Assembly (NCBI RefSeq): GCF_037126465.1
Contig: NC_088204.1
Coordinates: 18,420,804 to 18,484,803, forward strand
DNA length: 64,000 nt
Direction of reading: 5' to 3'
DNA from: Ornithodoros turicata
Lineage: Eukaryota; Arthropoda; Arachnida; Ixodida; Argasidae
The translations under genes and the position numbers were made by a program. The notes below the pieces were generated by a model. That model searched no databases, was not told where the DNA came from, and saw only the letters and a program-made list of their open reading frames with translations. Positions 1 through 15,000 of the stretch are shown here, piece after piece; the stretch's first letter is position 1; every line of letters starts with the position of its first letter.

Positions 1-85
1 TCACAATGGCGTCAAAATAGCACGGGATCAAGTAGCGCGGCAGCTTCTTCACGGCCGTGAATAGCATGTTGAACCACTCGGACAA
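1..85 (-). CDS. AGL: AGL coding exon 16 (cut by window edge)
   Basis: Residues about 1006-1034, [19 protein letters not shown] through IPCYFDAIV. Acceptor ccttgtag. The exon runs off the left edge; the rest of the gene, including the alpha-1,6-glucosidase domain, must lie outside. Confidence 0.93.
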   Translation of the reverse strand, partial: MSEWFNMLFTAVKKLPRYLIPCYFDAIV

Positions 86-3000
86 CTACAAGGGCATTGC
101 GGCATTAAAGGAAAAACTTATTTCGGGCTGTCGTCTTCTTACCGCGAGCGTACTGTGCTCGTAGACAAGCCGATGGGTGATATAGTCCATCATCCAGTCA
201 CCAACCCTCAGGTTGTCGCACATGGTGTGGCCCAAGTCATTCTTGTAGCGTATCTCGGACAAGACAGACATAAATCCTGCAACGTATATCGCATATTGTA
301 ATTATTAGGGCTGACCAAATAGTAATTTTAAGGGGGATTATGGCTCCTGAAAACTTTGCTTTTGAAGATGACTTAATGAGTCTTTGCTGTTGTACACCTT
401 TTAAGACTTACCAAAGGCATTTCCAGTCACTACTTTTGCATGCTTGCTGTCACTACTTTTGCACATGCATTTATATCACTGTGCACAAATATGTTATGTC
501 CTGCCCCTCAGACTAGATTTCTTTTCCTTCTTAAGTTGAGCACAACTATGGAGACTACGCAGAGTGGTCTCTGGTTGCTGTGAGTATTGGGTAGGGGATA
601 GCAGGACACATCAGCGCCTCTGTGCTTGATGGTAACGTTGAGGTCTTGAAGCCGCGGGAGCCACCAACCTATCCGTCCGCTGGACCTTTCAGTGTCATTA
701 GCCAGCAGAGGGCATGATGACCAGTTATGATTGAGTCGGGCACGAGATTTGCAATATCTTCATTGCAGAACAAAATTGAAATTTATTGGAAATTTGGACA
801 AACTTCTTTCCACTATTCAATTTTGTAGATTAGTAATTATCAGAACATTTTGGAAATTTTCGGGCAGATAAGCCGCACTCGCAGATAAGCACGGGCAGTA
901 AGACTCAAGTAATTTGTGGGACAAAGGGGACCATAAGTAAGGCCATAAACCCTGTGGTCCATACGGCATGGTGTACAACAAAGAAGGTCAGGTTCGAGTG
1001 TTCTACCAAGATCAGACTGCCCCTGTTGTGTGTTTTTCATGGATCGACTGGTCAGTGGCCTACCAGAAGACATGAATCACTGTCACCACTTTCGTTAAGG
1101 CTGCTTGGGAGAAGGCACCAGGATGGTCAGTCTGCTTGAATGTTGATGCGCCCCTGTTACACATTGTTTGTGCATTGGAAGGGCAGCGCTGTTCCAGAGA
1201 CACTGTGGGCCCTTTCGTTAAAACCAGCGTATGGGGAAAATACCAGGGAGATATAGTCATCAGGTAAGTCGCACCGGTGGATAAGCCGCAGAGTGCCCAT
1301 GAGAAAAAAAAATATCGCGCATAAACCGTGGCTAATATGCGCGAAATTACGGTACATAAAAATTGTGCTAGTCTTCAAATTGCTCACCTAGTTATGTGCA
1401 TCCCGTGAACACAGCAAATAAATTCTGAGGGATAAAAATTGCTTAATAATGTGCTACAGCAGTTTGCAGCTGTGCAGGGGAGAGGGCAAAGTTTGGAGAA
1501 AGCACACGACGAAGTGTCGTTCCACTCACCGGGCAGCAATAAAGGCATATTTATAGACCATGTGTGCCTCGTAACCTTTGAACAGTTTGCTGTTACCCCT
1601 TAGTGCCACATACCCTTCCCGTTAAAAAGCAAATAGTCATATGTGGTGACTGCCAATGACGAAGCCGGTCAGCTGGTGCCAAATAAATAATTTGTTCGTT
1701 ATCAGGCTTTCTGGACGGACAGGTTTCCCTCTACCTTCATCGCAATAGTACCATTACCTGTTGACATGTGTCGACAGATTTACCGCATGCCCGAAGAAAG
1801 ATTAAACTCCCATGAGAGATGAAACTGTAGAGACCGTCGTGCGTACATTCCCATCCACCTAGATTCCGCGCTGCGGCTTCCCAGAAGAAGTCGTCAGAGG
1901 CAAGCGCCCACAACTTGAGAACCAGTTTTCCTGAGCCTCCCCGAGGCAGAGCACATACGCACCTCCACGTACCATCCGGCATGCAACGTCGTCCCGGTGG
2001 AGCATTTCCACGGGCACCCCAAGCAGGCTGTCATGGATCACGGTGACCGTGCAAACTGGACTGAGGACCTGACATCCATTCCCTTGGGCATTCAGGCGGC
2101 AGTTAAGGCCAACCTTGGCCATTCCTCAAACACAGCTGGTTTACGGGACCCCACTTCACCTATCCGCAGGCGTCCCTTGCACGGATCAGTCTGCTTTCGT
2201 TGCCCGCCTCAGACAAGATTTTGACACGCTTCAAAGAAAGGTGAATGTTTGGGCCTGTTGGTACATAGTATTGGAGAAAGGTAACCAGCAGTAAAAAAAA
2301 ACAGGTCATTCTTCTTATTCTTCTACTTCTTTTGTCCTGTTTTATTGTCCTTTTGTCCTTTGTAAGACACGGAATAGTGAGGCTCGAGTGTGCAACGATG
2401 GTTCTTTGTTGCACACGTTCCAGCATCTCCTTCACCCGTGGTAGCGAAGCACGTCACCTGGACCGACTTCACACCCCATGTTCCCTCTCAACCGGAGCGT
2501 TGCTAACCTTCCCATCCCGTCGGTACTCTGAGCGGGGGAATAGCTGCTGACAACGAAGCCCGTCAGCCGGATCCGCCCACGTGGCTTTCCTCAGCGCGCA
2601 AACATGCTGAATAAATCATTCGTTCATTATCAGGCTTGCTGGTCGGACCCATCTCTCTTTACCTCTAGCTGGGACAGCTTCCCACATATGTACCCGAATC
2701 AAATATGAAGGAAATACAGTTACATAACCAAAGCGAATACCAAGCGAATAGTTGCATAGCTGAATGAAACACTCAATCGAAGCATTTTACAGATATATAG
2801 CATGCACATAGGTTATGTGGGTACAGATCCCTGCATAAAGTAGCACTCACTCTCTCTGTTTCATGTCCTCTCTTGTGACATTTTTTGCTTTAAAACCTAT
2901 TCAAATATACTTGCGGGTTGCAAGCATATTGCTTCGATTCAAAAGTCAAATACAGAATTCCATATTTGCATCGGTATTTGAATCGAATTGGCAATATTAT

Positions 3001-6000
3001 TCATTTCAGCATTTGAATCAGATAAGCTCTAGTTTGGTGGTGTGGTTTGGTGGCCACCACTTTTGAGGCTTTGTATGTGTTTGTCCTTTCTATGTTGTTC
3101 CAGCCTCAGAACACTCTCTCACAGTTCTCTCTTGATGCTCTAGTTTTTTCATCACATATTCTGGTCACCAGCTTGCTTGCTTCCTAGCCGTTTTTTCAGT
3201 GTGCAATATATTCACTTCGGTATTTGAATCGAATATGCAATATTTGCACAGTCCTCATAGTAACAATTATAAGCTTACAAAGGCAGCCTCAAGAGCATAC
3301 CTTGTAGAATCGACAAAGCACCAGTGCTAGGTATAAAACAGGGGCAAAGGACAATACAAGGAATGACACTTCGTAAGGAATGTCATCATAACGACACATG
3401 TTGAACAACACCCATTGTGTGTCATTCCTTGTGTCGTCCTCCATTCCTCTTTTGTACCCAGCACTGAGATTTTATTGATTTTCAAGGGAGACTCAGGGAC
3501 AATCCGAAACTATTATAATGGCTGTGTAAATAAGTTCGATACATTCTTCCGAAATGAGAAATACAGTTGGTTTGGCAATTGGGGACTCGTTAGTTGCCAA
3601 AAGAGCTGGGAAGCTCAAAACGAAACCGAAACTTCTGAAGGTTCCCTCCACTACCTCCTGCACCATGTGACATCACCGGTAGTCGCGTGTGGGCCACCGA
3701 CTGTTTTTCGGGCACGCGCTTCGTAACTTCTTTGTGTCGTGTGGATGACCAGTCGTCTGCTTCCCTGATTTCGTTGTAAAACATTCACCAGTGGTAAAAG
3801 CAAAACCTACAGCAAGCCGTACACGAGGAATACAAGTGAGGTGAAGCACAGTGTTGCTAGACTGCTTTTCTGTGGAGGAGTGCCTAATCACTCAAAGGAA
3901 AATATTCATTTTCTAATCATCTAGGCCACTTGAGGGTGAGAAATTGTGTTCACCGAGATACCATAGGGTACGGACTGATGTCGCACTCTTACTTCAACAC
4001 ATTTTTTGTGTGGAGTCTCCCTTTAAAATGAACCAACCAACCAACTTTGTTCGTACCTTGCAGGCCACAGTAGACGAGACTCCCGACAATGGGTAGTCTG
4101 TATGTACCACCACCCCTTCCTTCGGCTTGTTCTTCACACTCGACCCTGAACATGACCCTGTTGAGATCCAGCAGGCTAAGTCGACTCGCGATTGTGTGAA
4201 CACCATCTTCAGCGTTTGGGTTCACACCCTCGGGACAATTTTCATAGCCGAAGACAGCCAGGTGCTTCCTAATCAACAGAGCTGCAGTCTTTGCAGACGT
4301 ATGCATGGAGATCCTGCAAAAAGGTGGCTCCAGTTAGCTTGTGCTGATTGACTCGCTGTGGTAACCAAAGTCCAGAAAAGAAAGCCTCACCTGAACGCAA
4401 TCACAGATCCTGGGGTGAAGGTGGTGAAGTCTAACTCTTGCAAATTGGCTTCACTCGCTTCACTCAGTTCGACCATCTTGGACTCGTAGAGAGACAAGTG
4501 CTCGCGAATCTCCAGCTTGTAGCTGTGCACTCCAGTGATGTAGTGCTCATCCCTCACCTCTGGCTTGTCATAGGTAGGGTCCTTCACGACGCGTGCTTCG
4601 AAGATGACCTCTTCTATGACACCTGATGATGAATTGGAGCGGTAAAACTCACTGCCTTTTCCCCCCCATATAAACAATAAGCAAAAACACAATAAGTGTT
4701 TAGAGAGGTTGTGACACATTGCCCAAAGTTGTGCCGGATAATTATATGAAAGTGATCATTTGCGTGGATGACGACCTGCGTCGGGGGGGTAACAGATGCA
4801 GAGAAAACTGGCACCACAAATATTGAAATTCAACGGGCTCTGGCAATACTGCGAGTGTCTCCGCTAATGCGGCAAGGCGGGAGAGATTCAGGAATCAATG
4901 GGATATAACGGGACGCTCTCGCTCCCGAGGCGCGTAAACGAGGCTCAAGCACTTCTGTACGACAGGTGTAAATACAATCCCTTTTTCCTCAATCTGGCAC
5001 GCAATGCAATGTGCGCATTATGTATTGAACCACATAACCCTAAAGCCTTGTGTCTTAGGGTGAAACTCCTCTAAAAAAAGAAAGAAAGAAAGGAACTTTA
5101 ACGAGGTTGCTATAGTGCAGATTCAGCAATGAATGTAGGCATAGCAGAATGCTAAGCACTATGCATTCGCTAAGGCTGCTTGCTTGGCATCTTTTTTCTT
5201 TTCCACCTGATTGCACCCAACGAAAATGAAAACACAAGTCTACATACCAGGTGTTTGTTTTTTTTTAGCTGCACCAAATTTTCAATTGCACTGCGAGAGT
5301 CTGGGACAGTAATTTTGTCGCTGGCTTTCCCGACTTGGCAGCCATTAAGAATAAGGTTGCTTATGCAATGAGGTCACTAAGTAAAAGAAGTATTTTAATT
5401 TGCTTCAGATGGTTTCAGGGAAATGCGAGAATAACAGAATTGGGGGCATTGTTCAAAGACTTTCTTTAAAATCATGAAACACGGGTGAACACTGAGATCT
5501 CCATTGCCGAATTGTGCTATGTAAACGAACCGAAACCGAAGTCCTGAAAATGCCTCTGTTCAACAACCTTATTCTTAATGGATGCCAAGTCTGATTAGCT
5601 CATGAGTGTGCTTTTACAATTATTTTTGAAGCTTCGGTAAAGCTAAAAAGAAAACTGTGTATACCTAAGCGCTGCGACCTCTCGAACATATTAGTAATGT
5701 GGCGTTACCTGGAATGCAAAGTGGCGGTATGCAGCCTGTTTCGTTGGGCTTCTTAGGGTATGAGAACGCAGTTCTAGCAACCAAAACCACTGACTGGTGC
5801 GTCACTGGATGATGTCGGGTGATTGAGACTGTGTCAGGGTCCACCTGGTCCACGTACACCTGATGCAATACCATTTAAGTTAAAAACATGGCTAATATCA
5901 ACACTCGCAGTGGAGAGGTTACCTGTGAGAATCCCTGTGCTCCGAGTTCAAAGTGCAGCTCGTTTAGAGCCCGCTTTGCAGCAATGATACCGGAGCTCTT

Positions 6001-9000
6001 GTTCACCTCGCAGGGTTTCGTAGCGGTTCCCGTGGTCCACATGGGGTACTGTCTGAACTCTTCCACCACATGAATCTAGGAACACACAGAGTAAATTCAG
6101 TGTGTACACATTCCAAATGTAGGAGGAGGCTACATTCAGCTCACATGATGGGATACTAGCTCGTCATAGCCTCGGCTGCTGCCTGTGGAACAGCCCGCCA
6201 TGGCCACAATGGCGGAGCTGGGAAGGAAATCGTAGACGGACCGTTTCTGTAAAGACGACGTGTCATGCACTCGGTTGTCAAGTACAAAGCGGGTGGAAAA
6301 AGAAGAGTGAACCTCGTATGGGGAAGGATTGTCGTGGGTCATGTCCAAAAAGAGAGCGTGGGCAATACTGGGGGCCAGAGGGCGCACTGGTGGGGGCATG
6401 AAACTTCCTACGGGCGCACCCCCAAACCGATGAACCAGTCGACCCAGGTCATGGCAGTCGTAAGCACTCAAGCTCTCTGAGAATAAAAGAAAAAAGAAAA
6501 GAAAGGCATCAAATGTTAGTGTGGTATGCTTAGGGAGTGACTTTTCCGGGTTAAATGCCTTTCTCAGATTCGGGGGGGTAAAAATCGGGCGCTATTCTTA
6601 AATCTGTAATTCGGGGAGAAATCGGGCGATAATTGTGCCTTCGGGTGTTATCGGGTGTTTTTGTTTCTCCTCTTGTCTATTAAGTCCTTTCCTAATCTCT
6701 CTTTTATTGTTTTTTTTTTGCGGGATCGTGACCTTCCAGCGGTAATCCCCGAAGGCATAGACAGTGTTGACACACATGGGTGTATTGCTGGGAACGTAAG
6801 TGACCCATTCTTACATGTGTTACACGTGGCGACCTTTGTTCGTCTTCAGTGGAAACGTCACTTGAGGATTTCATAGTGACTGGAATTTGGGGAGAAATCG
6901 GGTTTAACCCGAATTGGTCGGAGCTCAGTTCTGGGGGAATAACCGCGCGGAACCGGGTTTAACCCGAAAAAGTCACTCCCTAGGTATGCTTTACCTCTTT
7001 CTAGGCCAGGTGATAAATTTGGAACCCGTTTTTTTTTTTACCCGTTTTTTACCCCTGATTTCTATCATCGCCACTCAGGGTAAAGCCGGAAAAACCCCAA
7101 ACGTTAACTTGGCAAAGTGGTAATTCAGCTAGTAATATGGGCACTGGAAAATAAGAGTCAAACCAAAAATGTTATTGGTTCGGGTTTGATCATAAGGGGT
7201 TAAGTTGCTGCTCAGCTCCGGAAGGTACCTAAATGGTTCGGTTCACGAACCAGTTCAATAATATGAACTTTCCTCCATCGGAATGTCACTGTAGGTGAAA
7301 TTAGCCACAGTGAGTGTATTTCGCTACGACACATTTGTTATTCTATTTAATTGGATTGGCCTGGCATAGGGTGAATTCGAATGGGCGCTTCAGTCAGATA
7401 ATTCATTTTCGCACCATTGGAATCCAATTTCAAAGCACAACGAAATGTCAGTGCAGATGACTACCGCTGGCCCCACATTTTGTGGGCAAAACGGACACTA
7501 AGAAAAAAAGTAGTAAACTGGGGAGTAATTGCGGCTTCTAGTTCCTCAGATTGCAATTACTCCCCATTTCAGTCACCTGGCCCTGAAGTGTACTCCCCAA
7601 GACTTCATAGTTACTAGACTTCGCAAATGCTCCTCTGAATGCAACAGTCTACGTAAATATGTGGGCTTTGTGAATTTGATGGTGTTTCACCTAACGTGAA
7701 AAAAAAAATTTTATTTAAAAAAATTCTTATCTGAACATTACGGGGTCAACGCTACTTATCTTGAGGAGATTTTGCCAAGACTTTTATCAAATTTAATTCG
7801 TGAGAAATTGGAATTCTCCAATTGATCTCCGAAATTTACCAAGTCAACTTCACGTTCTTTTGTTTTTTTTCCGGAAACGGAAAGAGCACGTCGGATTTAC
7901 CCCGTCGCATTGCAAAAAATTCCCACTTACTACATCTGTAAAAAAAGAAGTAAGGGACCTTAAGTAAGTCCCTTACGTCTTTTCTGGAAAATAATTAAAT
8001 AAATACGCAAAAGCTGTCGTTTCGAGGGGCACAAATTGTCGGCCTTCTCGCTCTCATTTCAGATAACTCTGCACTGCAGCTACGCTACCATTTATCAATA
8101 GAAATTTGGAAAAGGAAAGTGAAAGGGCAGGTACATTAGCCTCCTCACACCGGTCCTCCGCGGAATGACTGTTTCCACATGTTTTTTCTGGCTATTACTA
8201 GGGACGTGCCAACCGAACCCACGAATCCTCCAATCCTAGGCAGGTATTCGAGATTGTGAATCCTGTTAGTAATTTTAAATATCTTGGTGTTAATATTTCA
8301 AATAACTTGACATGGAATTTGCATGTGGACAGCATCGTCCAGAAGGCTTCCGCTAAGCTCTGGTATTTAAAACGTAATCTTCAACATGCCACGTGGCAGA
8401 CAAAGTTAACGGCACATAAAGCCTATGTCAGACCGGTATTAGAATATGCAAGTGTTGTGTGGGATCCGTTAACTGTAAAAAATATTTCTAAAATTGAAGC
8501 AGTCCAAAAGAGAGCACTTCACTTTATTTTTAATAGATACAAGAGACTGAGTCAAGATCTTTACTACAAAGCGGATTTGGAGAATTTGGTCAATAGACGT
8601 AAAATTGCAAGACTCAAGACTTTATTTCTTATCCTCAAAAATAAGCTTAATATTAATAGGGATCAGTACATTATGTTTCAGGAAAAGAGATCTATTCGTA
8701 GTGTCCACGCTCTGCATTTAAAGCCATACCAATGTAGAATAGACGCGTTATTATCTTTTTTTCCCAGGACGGCAGAGGAATTGGAATAGCCTACCGGAGG
8801 AGGTTGTCACGGCGAAGACTGTAGTTCAGAGTCTGTCATTGCTGTCAGGGCAGTTGGCATAGATGTATAATTCTGTCATTTGTTCGCTTTTGTTGTCTTT
8901 TCCCATTCCTACTTAGTATTTAGTAGTATTTCAAATAAATAAATAAACCCCAATACCAATGACCAAAAAAGGCGAATTGAAACTTTCGAATCTACCAACC

Positions 9001-12000
9001 AAGTTTGTTTGTTTGCTTTTCAAATTGGCGCCTCCGGAGTCTGCCGAAAGCCTCATTGGCCGACAGGTGTTTTCTTGTTTGTTCGTTTATATTGCTCTGG
9101 AATTGTTCAGACACGAACCGTTACATTACAAGTGTAAAAGTAACCTGGTTTTGCTTTTGATTGTTGGTTAGTTTTATGGAAATAATTATGACTCAAGAAT
9201 TTATGTATTTCTTGTAGTCGATGAACAACGTGTTAAATAAATTAAGTTTAAGAAGAATTATATAGGTATATTTTCACCCGAAACTGAAGCATTATTTAAA
9301 TTTGTTGTTCATTAAACAAAGGCATCATGTTCTGCTTCAAAATACTTTCCACTAGATGTGTTTTTTTCAACTCTCTTTAAAGAAAGGATTCGAAAGATTT
9401 GAGATTTTGTAGAACCTTCCTTGGATTCGGATTCGGATTCGGATTAGAAAAATTTTGGATTCGTCCCATCTCTAGCTATTACCATTGTAGTAGTGAATGT
9501 ATTTTGCAATACACTGGGGCAAATCTGTCATGTGCTTTCTGCTTCCGTAAGGGGAGTTCTGTAAGGGAAATTCAATTTCTCCCAAAATTAAATTTGGTAA
9601 GTGCTTGGAAGTCCTTGCAAAATCTCTCCTCCCCACCGAGATAAATAGCATTGACCCCACAGTGTTCAGACAGGTAGAAGTTTTAATACAATTTTCTTTT
9701 ATGTGAGGTGAAGCACCCAGTATAATTACGCCAGTCTTTTGCACGCAGAGTAAGAAATAGTGGTTCTTCCTTGGAAAATTGTGTATTACACATGTCACAA
9801 GACTACAGGGGCAGATCTTGGATTTTCCCGGGGGGAGATCTGTGGACAAGTGCCACGTGCATGAGCTGAACTAGAACTGATGGGGGGAGGGGGGTCCGGG
9901 TCCCTAGACCCCCCCCCCCCCTAGATCCGCACCTGCAAGACTATCTTAGTCGATATATCGTGGTTCACATGGTTTAATTCAAAGAATTTTCATTCGTTCA
10001 CATGGATCATGTACTTTGGGGACACGGTTAGCTAAAATCGCCCGTCGTAGTTCCGCGGCCCATATTACCTCAGTTGCGCTTGAAGGTGTTGTGTCAATAT
10101 TGTATTTGGAGGTGGATCATGTGCTGCACGTGTTTATTACTCGAAAGAAAGAGTCTTGCAATGCCTGGACATTTCAGATGGGATAAACCACGGAGTGCTG
10201 ATTTTAGACAGCTGTGTCTTCTACAGTACATAACAACTGAAGACAAAGCGTGAAATGCAGTCACCACTCTTTCTTTATAAAAATTCCATGTCAGCACCGC
10301 GGAGCAACTGTGGCTACGAGCAGCGTATAGACATGGACAGATGGAGCGAGGACGGCAGGAAGAAGTGGGGGACAGGGGGGGTTAGCGCGAGTCCTGGGCC
10401 AACGCTCATCTGAAATGTCTTTGGAAAACCAGCAAAAACCTGAGACAGCACAGCCAGAGCCAGGGTTCAAACTCGCGTCGCCTCCAAGTCTCGGCATGGA
10501 ATGAGATCATCCTGGCCACTAGCCTACGCTAGCTGGTAGTCCCCACTCTGTGACATTCATTTAGCCTCATGCATGTAGTCCAGAAATGGAATAATGGCTG
10601 CGGCAATCCATTTAGTCATTTGTGCATCGTCCTTTGCGATGCTACAACTCCGGTAGTGTGGCATATGAAAGTCGTTGGCATACTGCAGTAACACTCTGCG
10701 TAGCACAATTTAAATTGCTCCCACAGTCGGTAATTTGGGTAGGTGTGAAATGTTATTTGAACAAGTTACAAAATTTTTTTTAACGGTTCAGTTCTGGTTC
10801 GGTTAATAATGGTTTTTGGTTCAGGTTGGGTTCGGTTCGTCCCTCTGCTGGAGAACACCGGGCACTGCACATACAGGACAGCTACTCTGCCTCTTATGCA
10901 CATCTGAAATGCCTAATATCGCCCATTTTGCAGCTCCCGAAATACAACCTGAAAAGAGGCTAATAGTTTCCACCTGACAATGTGCAACTGCAAGAGTGGT
11001 GCCACATACCTCTAATTAAAGAAGTGATGCCAAGTCTGTTGACAAAGAGATTATCTGTCGTCTCGCTCGATGTGAACAGCTCCGCCACAACATGCAAGTC
11101 TGGCCGGATCAGGCGAGCAGCATCGATGAAATACTGAAAGCCGTAGTGCCTTAGTTTTCCATAATCCTACATAGCAATGCTGCCAACCTCTGCAACGTGA
11201 AGTGGTGTGCTGTGGCAGTTGTCCAAACGGATGCCGTGGAAGAGCTGAGCAGTTTCGCACACATAGTCCTTCATGTATTGCCACAGGAACGGACAGTCTT
11301 TTGACGAGTTTCCATAGCGTAGTTTTACATTGTCGCCCCACGGGATAAGCTCTCTTCGAAGGTACACGTTCGAGCCCGGCTCCGCGAAGTTCCGCAGTGG
11401 GTCGTCACCCATTACCCAACCATTGTGGGCCATTGCAAAGGCAGCATTTGGAGTGAACATAAATTTCTCCATTTCTTGAACTTCCAGGCTTGGTACCTTA
11501 CATTGAATCACAAAGTACCTAGACAGGATAAATGTGTTTCAGTAGCCAAGTAGCTTCAGCACAGGAAAAAGGAAAAAAATTCTTGCTCATTAGTGACAAA
11601 AACACCAAACACGTCTAGTTCCCCAACAACTTTACAGCAAGTCTCCTACTATCTATGAGAAGGTTGCTATTTTGTACACTGACAGCGCAAGTTCTTAAAT
11701 TTCTGTTGCTAACAATGAAGATAGCCAGTCTACCTACCTTGAAACTAGAGGATTCTCTGGGGATACATCTTGCTTCTTGGGTCCATCTTCCTGCACTCTC
11801 AAGTATCGCACACCTTTCACTACGTTCTCCACAGCAGCATGTAGATGATTCAGCAAAACCTGCTTCGCTGCGTCATTCAGCTGGAAGAGACAGCTCCGCA
11901 GCTCCGCGCAACAACGCTCAATTTGTTGAGGCGCATCAGCTGCACCAGCTTCCCAGTTGCGATTGAAACGTTTCAGTGCCACGTCCATCTCGATGGTCGA

Positions 12001-15000
12001 CATATTTCTTCGAAGCTCTGGGTCTGGGATGATTTTGAGTGAGGCCTTCGGTAATGGCCCAATTTCCGGACGTCCACCAGCTGTTGAGAGATTTTGCAAT
12101 TTATTTTAGATGGAAGCACTCGGAAAAGAAATAGAGAAAAATCGAGAGCTATGGCCTGGTCCCTGTAAATATGTGTGTTCCAGTGCTTGCCGACAGACAG
12201 CATTTTTACTGTAACGCCTCTCGCCGAAATGGCACCAATCCACGTAAGAACTTCTCTGCATGAGTTGGCAAACGGCACTTACTTTTCACCAGCCTCCGAA
12301 ATTTTTCAACAATCGCATCGATGTCCACTACGTAAAATTCGTGCAGTTCTAAAGGTGGCAGGACTGTGTTGTACAGTGCCCGACGTAGTGCCTGTTATTG
12401 CAAGAGTACAATGTTGCTTGCATGCTCAAATGTTAAACAAAATATTGCAATGCTACGGTAATTCTCAACTCACTTCGAGGTGAGCCTCTTCGGTGATGGA
12501 AGGTGGAATACCGCGTGCTGTCCATTTTCCTTCAGAGATTTCGATTGACATGTACTGTATGGCGCGGTCGAGCAAGAATGCTGGCTTCAGATGTGGGGAG
12601 TTTATCAGGTTGAAGGAGCATTCTGGATGGTCCAAGATCCATGGTGTCTCACAGGCCACGTGATTCAAAACTACGTCAGTAATTGATAAGATCTGCAAAG
12701 TAAGATACCTTCCTTGTGAGGAAATTGACTAGATTTATAAGCATTGCTCAGTGCGTCATGGCAAAGTTTGCATTTTGAAACCTTGCATCACCCCAGAGCA
12801 TCAAAGTTCACATTACTTGTGAGAAAATAATCACCATAAACAAGCAACAAAGAAAGGAAAGCCTGCAAAGCACATCCAATCAGCACAGTTTGCTTTCATG
12901 CCACTGCACAAACAAAACAGCAGCCCATCGGGAGTCCATCGGGAATCCATCAGCAGCAGCCTTTTTGTCACTGTGCACAATATTTTTGATACGGGGTGCA
13001 TTCTCATGGTGCGGCTCTGAGAAAGCAGGGTCGGGCTAGCAAAGTCCCCACATGTGACGTCAGCAGCCATAAGCTCTCATTGGCCACCAAAAAATAGTCT
13101 GCTATGGCCACGTTACAAGTCACCTAATTGGTCCTCCCTCTTGACTTGTTCACTTACATATCCTTTGAAGCAGGGGAGGGTTTCTAGCGGGTATGCAGGT
13201 CAGAGGCCTCACTTACGTGCTACAGTTGTGCTAGTCAGTTGTGAATGTCCCTTCGCAAAAGCCCTTGTTACTTGTCGCACAACACGCTGCAGCCAAAAAC
13301 TAGAAATTATGGAGGGGCATTTCACTGCTGCATTAAAACTATACTTTGTGGGATCAGAGTTCTTGCAGGAATTATTCAGGTGGCCACATCATATCAACCC
13401 CCCCCCCTTTTTTTTTTACTCATTTTCACTTTTATATGCATAGCCTTACTCTACAGTTCAAGACAACGTACCTTCCATTCTTTGCGCAGCTTTTCAACAA
13501 GCTTCCCTATGTCGTCCATTGTATGAGATATGCCATCACTGTCAAACATCGGATTCAACTTTCGATGATCGCGAAGGCAATAAGACGACTTTGAACCACC
13601 CAAGGCCTGTATGGGAGTGAAGTGGATCGTGTTGTATCCGCTCTCCTTGCTAACACGCAGCTTGTCCATCCAAGTTGACAAGGGACCCATACACTTTGTC
13701 AGAACAGTTTGGCACTGAATGCAATCCAGTGGAAGAACCTCATCGTCTGGACCGTATGTCAAGAGGGGGTTGACCAGAAAGTAGCCAGAGCCAGCATTCC
13801 CTGACCTGCAAATTTCAGGTGTCAACAGCAACTCCTACAATGCAAGTACTTGCAAAAGAGAATCGTGCAAAACCAAAAAGCAAAAGCAGGCAAAAGTCTA
13901 AAAGCATCTGGCAAAGAGGCTCAGCTGTAGAACTTAAAAAAGAAACTGTACCATAATTTTCAGCGTGTAACAGTGTATAACACGCACCCGTTGACCAAAA
14001 CACTTTCTCGCGTTTCCCACCACAGTCTGCTGTGGAAATAACTTATTTTCATTTATTCGAGTATTACGTACCAATAGGTATCCTATAGGTAATAGATACA
14101 TTTTCACTGCGTACACCCCCTGCAGCTGTGCAACACCATGCTTGGCACTTTAAAAAAGCAGGCAAGCGTGTAAAAGCTCCATGTTTGCCAGAAGTGCTGT
14201 GCTGGAGAGCTATTCCTGTCAAAAATAATCGAGCTCGATTACATTACGTCGCGAACTGTTGGGCAGAGCTACCAGAACACGCTCCGCCAGTAGGCTCCCC
14301 TTATTTATCCCTAGCCGGTATCGTCGTCCACCGGGGTCTCTAGCGCGTGAAGGTCACGCTTTCCTACGACATGGGTGCGCTATGTGCTATACTGAACCTA
14401 TGCTACAGAAGCAACACTAGACAGTTTTTTTTTTTAATATTATGTCTTGAAATCCAGCACCCTATACTGCTTCTTCATTTTTACGTTAGAAGCAAAAGAA
14501 CTGGTGGCCCAGTGTTGACTCCCTCCTAGGTGTTCTTTCACCTAGAAACCGGCATGATGTCTATACACTTAGGACAATAAATCTGTGGTTAGTACCACAC
14601 AGCAGAACTAATTATGGATTCCAACGTCTCTCCAGTCAGCCCCCGAAATCGTTAATTATTTCACACAGAGTAATTGGTATAAGTAACATCATGTTGTCTA
14701 AGTTGAGATTTTTCTTTTTTTTTTTTTTTTTTTAGTGAACAGTAGTAGCTGGTTTGGTAGGTACTTGTATTAGGTTTATGTTAATTCCATTTATTAAGGT
14801 TTATATGCATGCAGTTTGTGTGTTACAACTACTTCTGGGTCCGGGTATTAGCACTCGTATGTTGCTTGTTGCATTTGTATGCTGTATGGTAATTGTATGT
14901 CTCAGTGCTTTTCCTTAATACTACTTCATTGTAACTGCAAGTTACATGCATGCAGTCATGTTCTCCCGTATTGTTATTACCCGTCGCTATTTCCATTTAT

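Larger units (their letters stand above)
277..4056 (-). other. AGL intron 14, repeat-bearing
   Basis: Gene-less 3.8-kb intron. It contains two related repeat tails (1655-1732, 2550-2655), a TATTCG-rich tract (2890-3250) and a foldback (3322-3466). I see no conserved coding in the rest. Confidence 0.7.
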
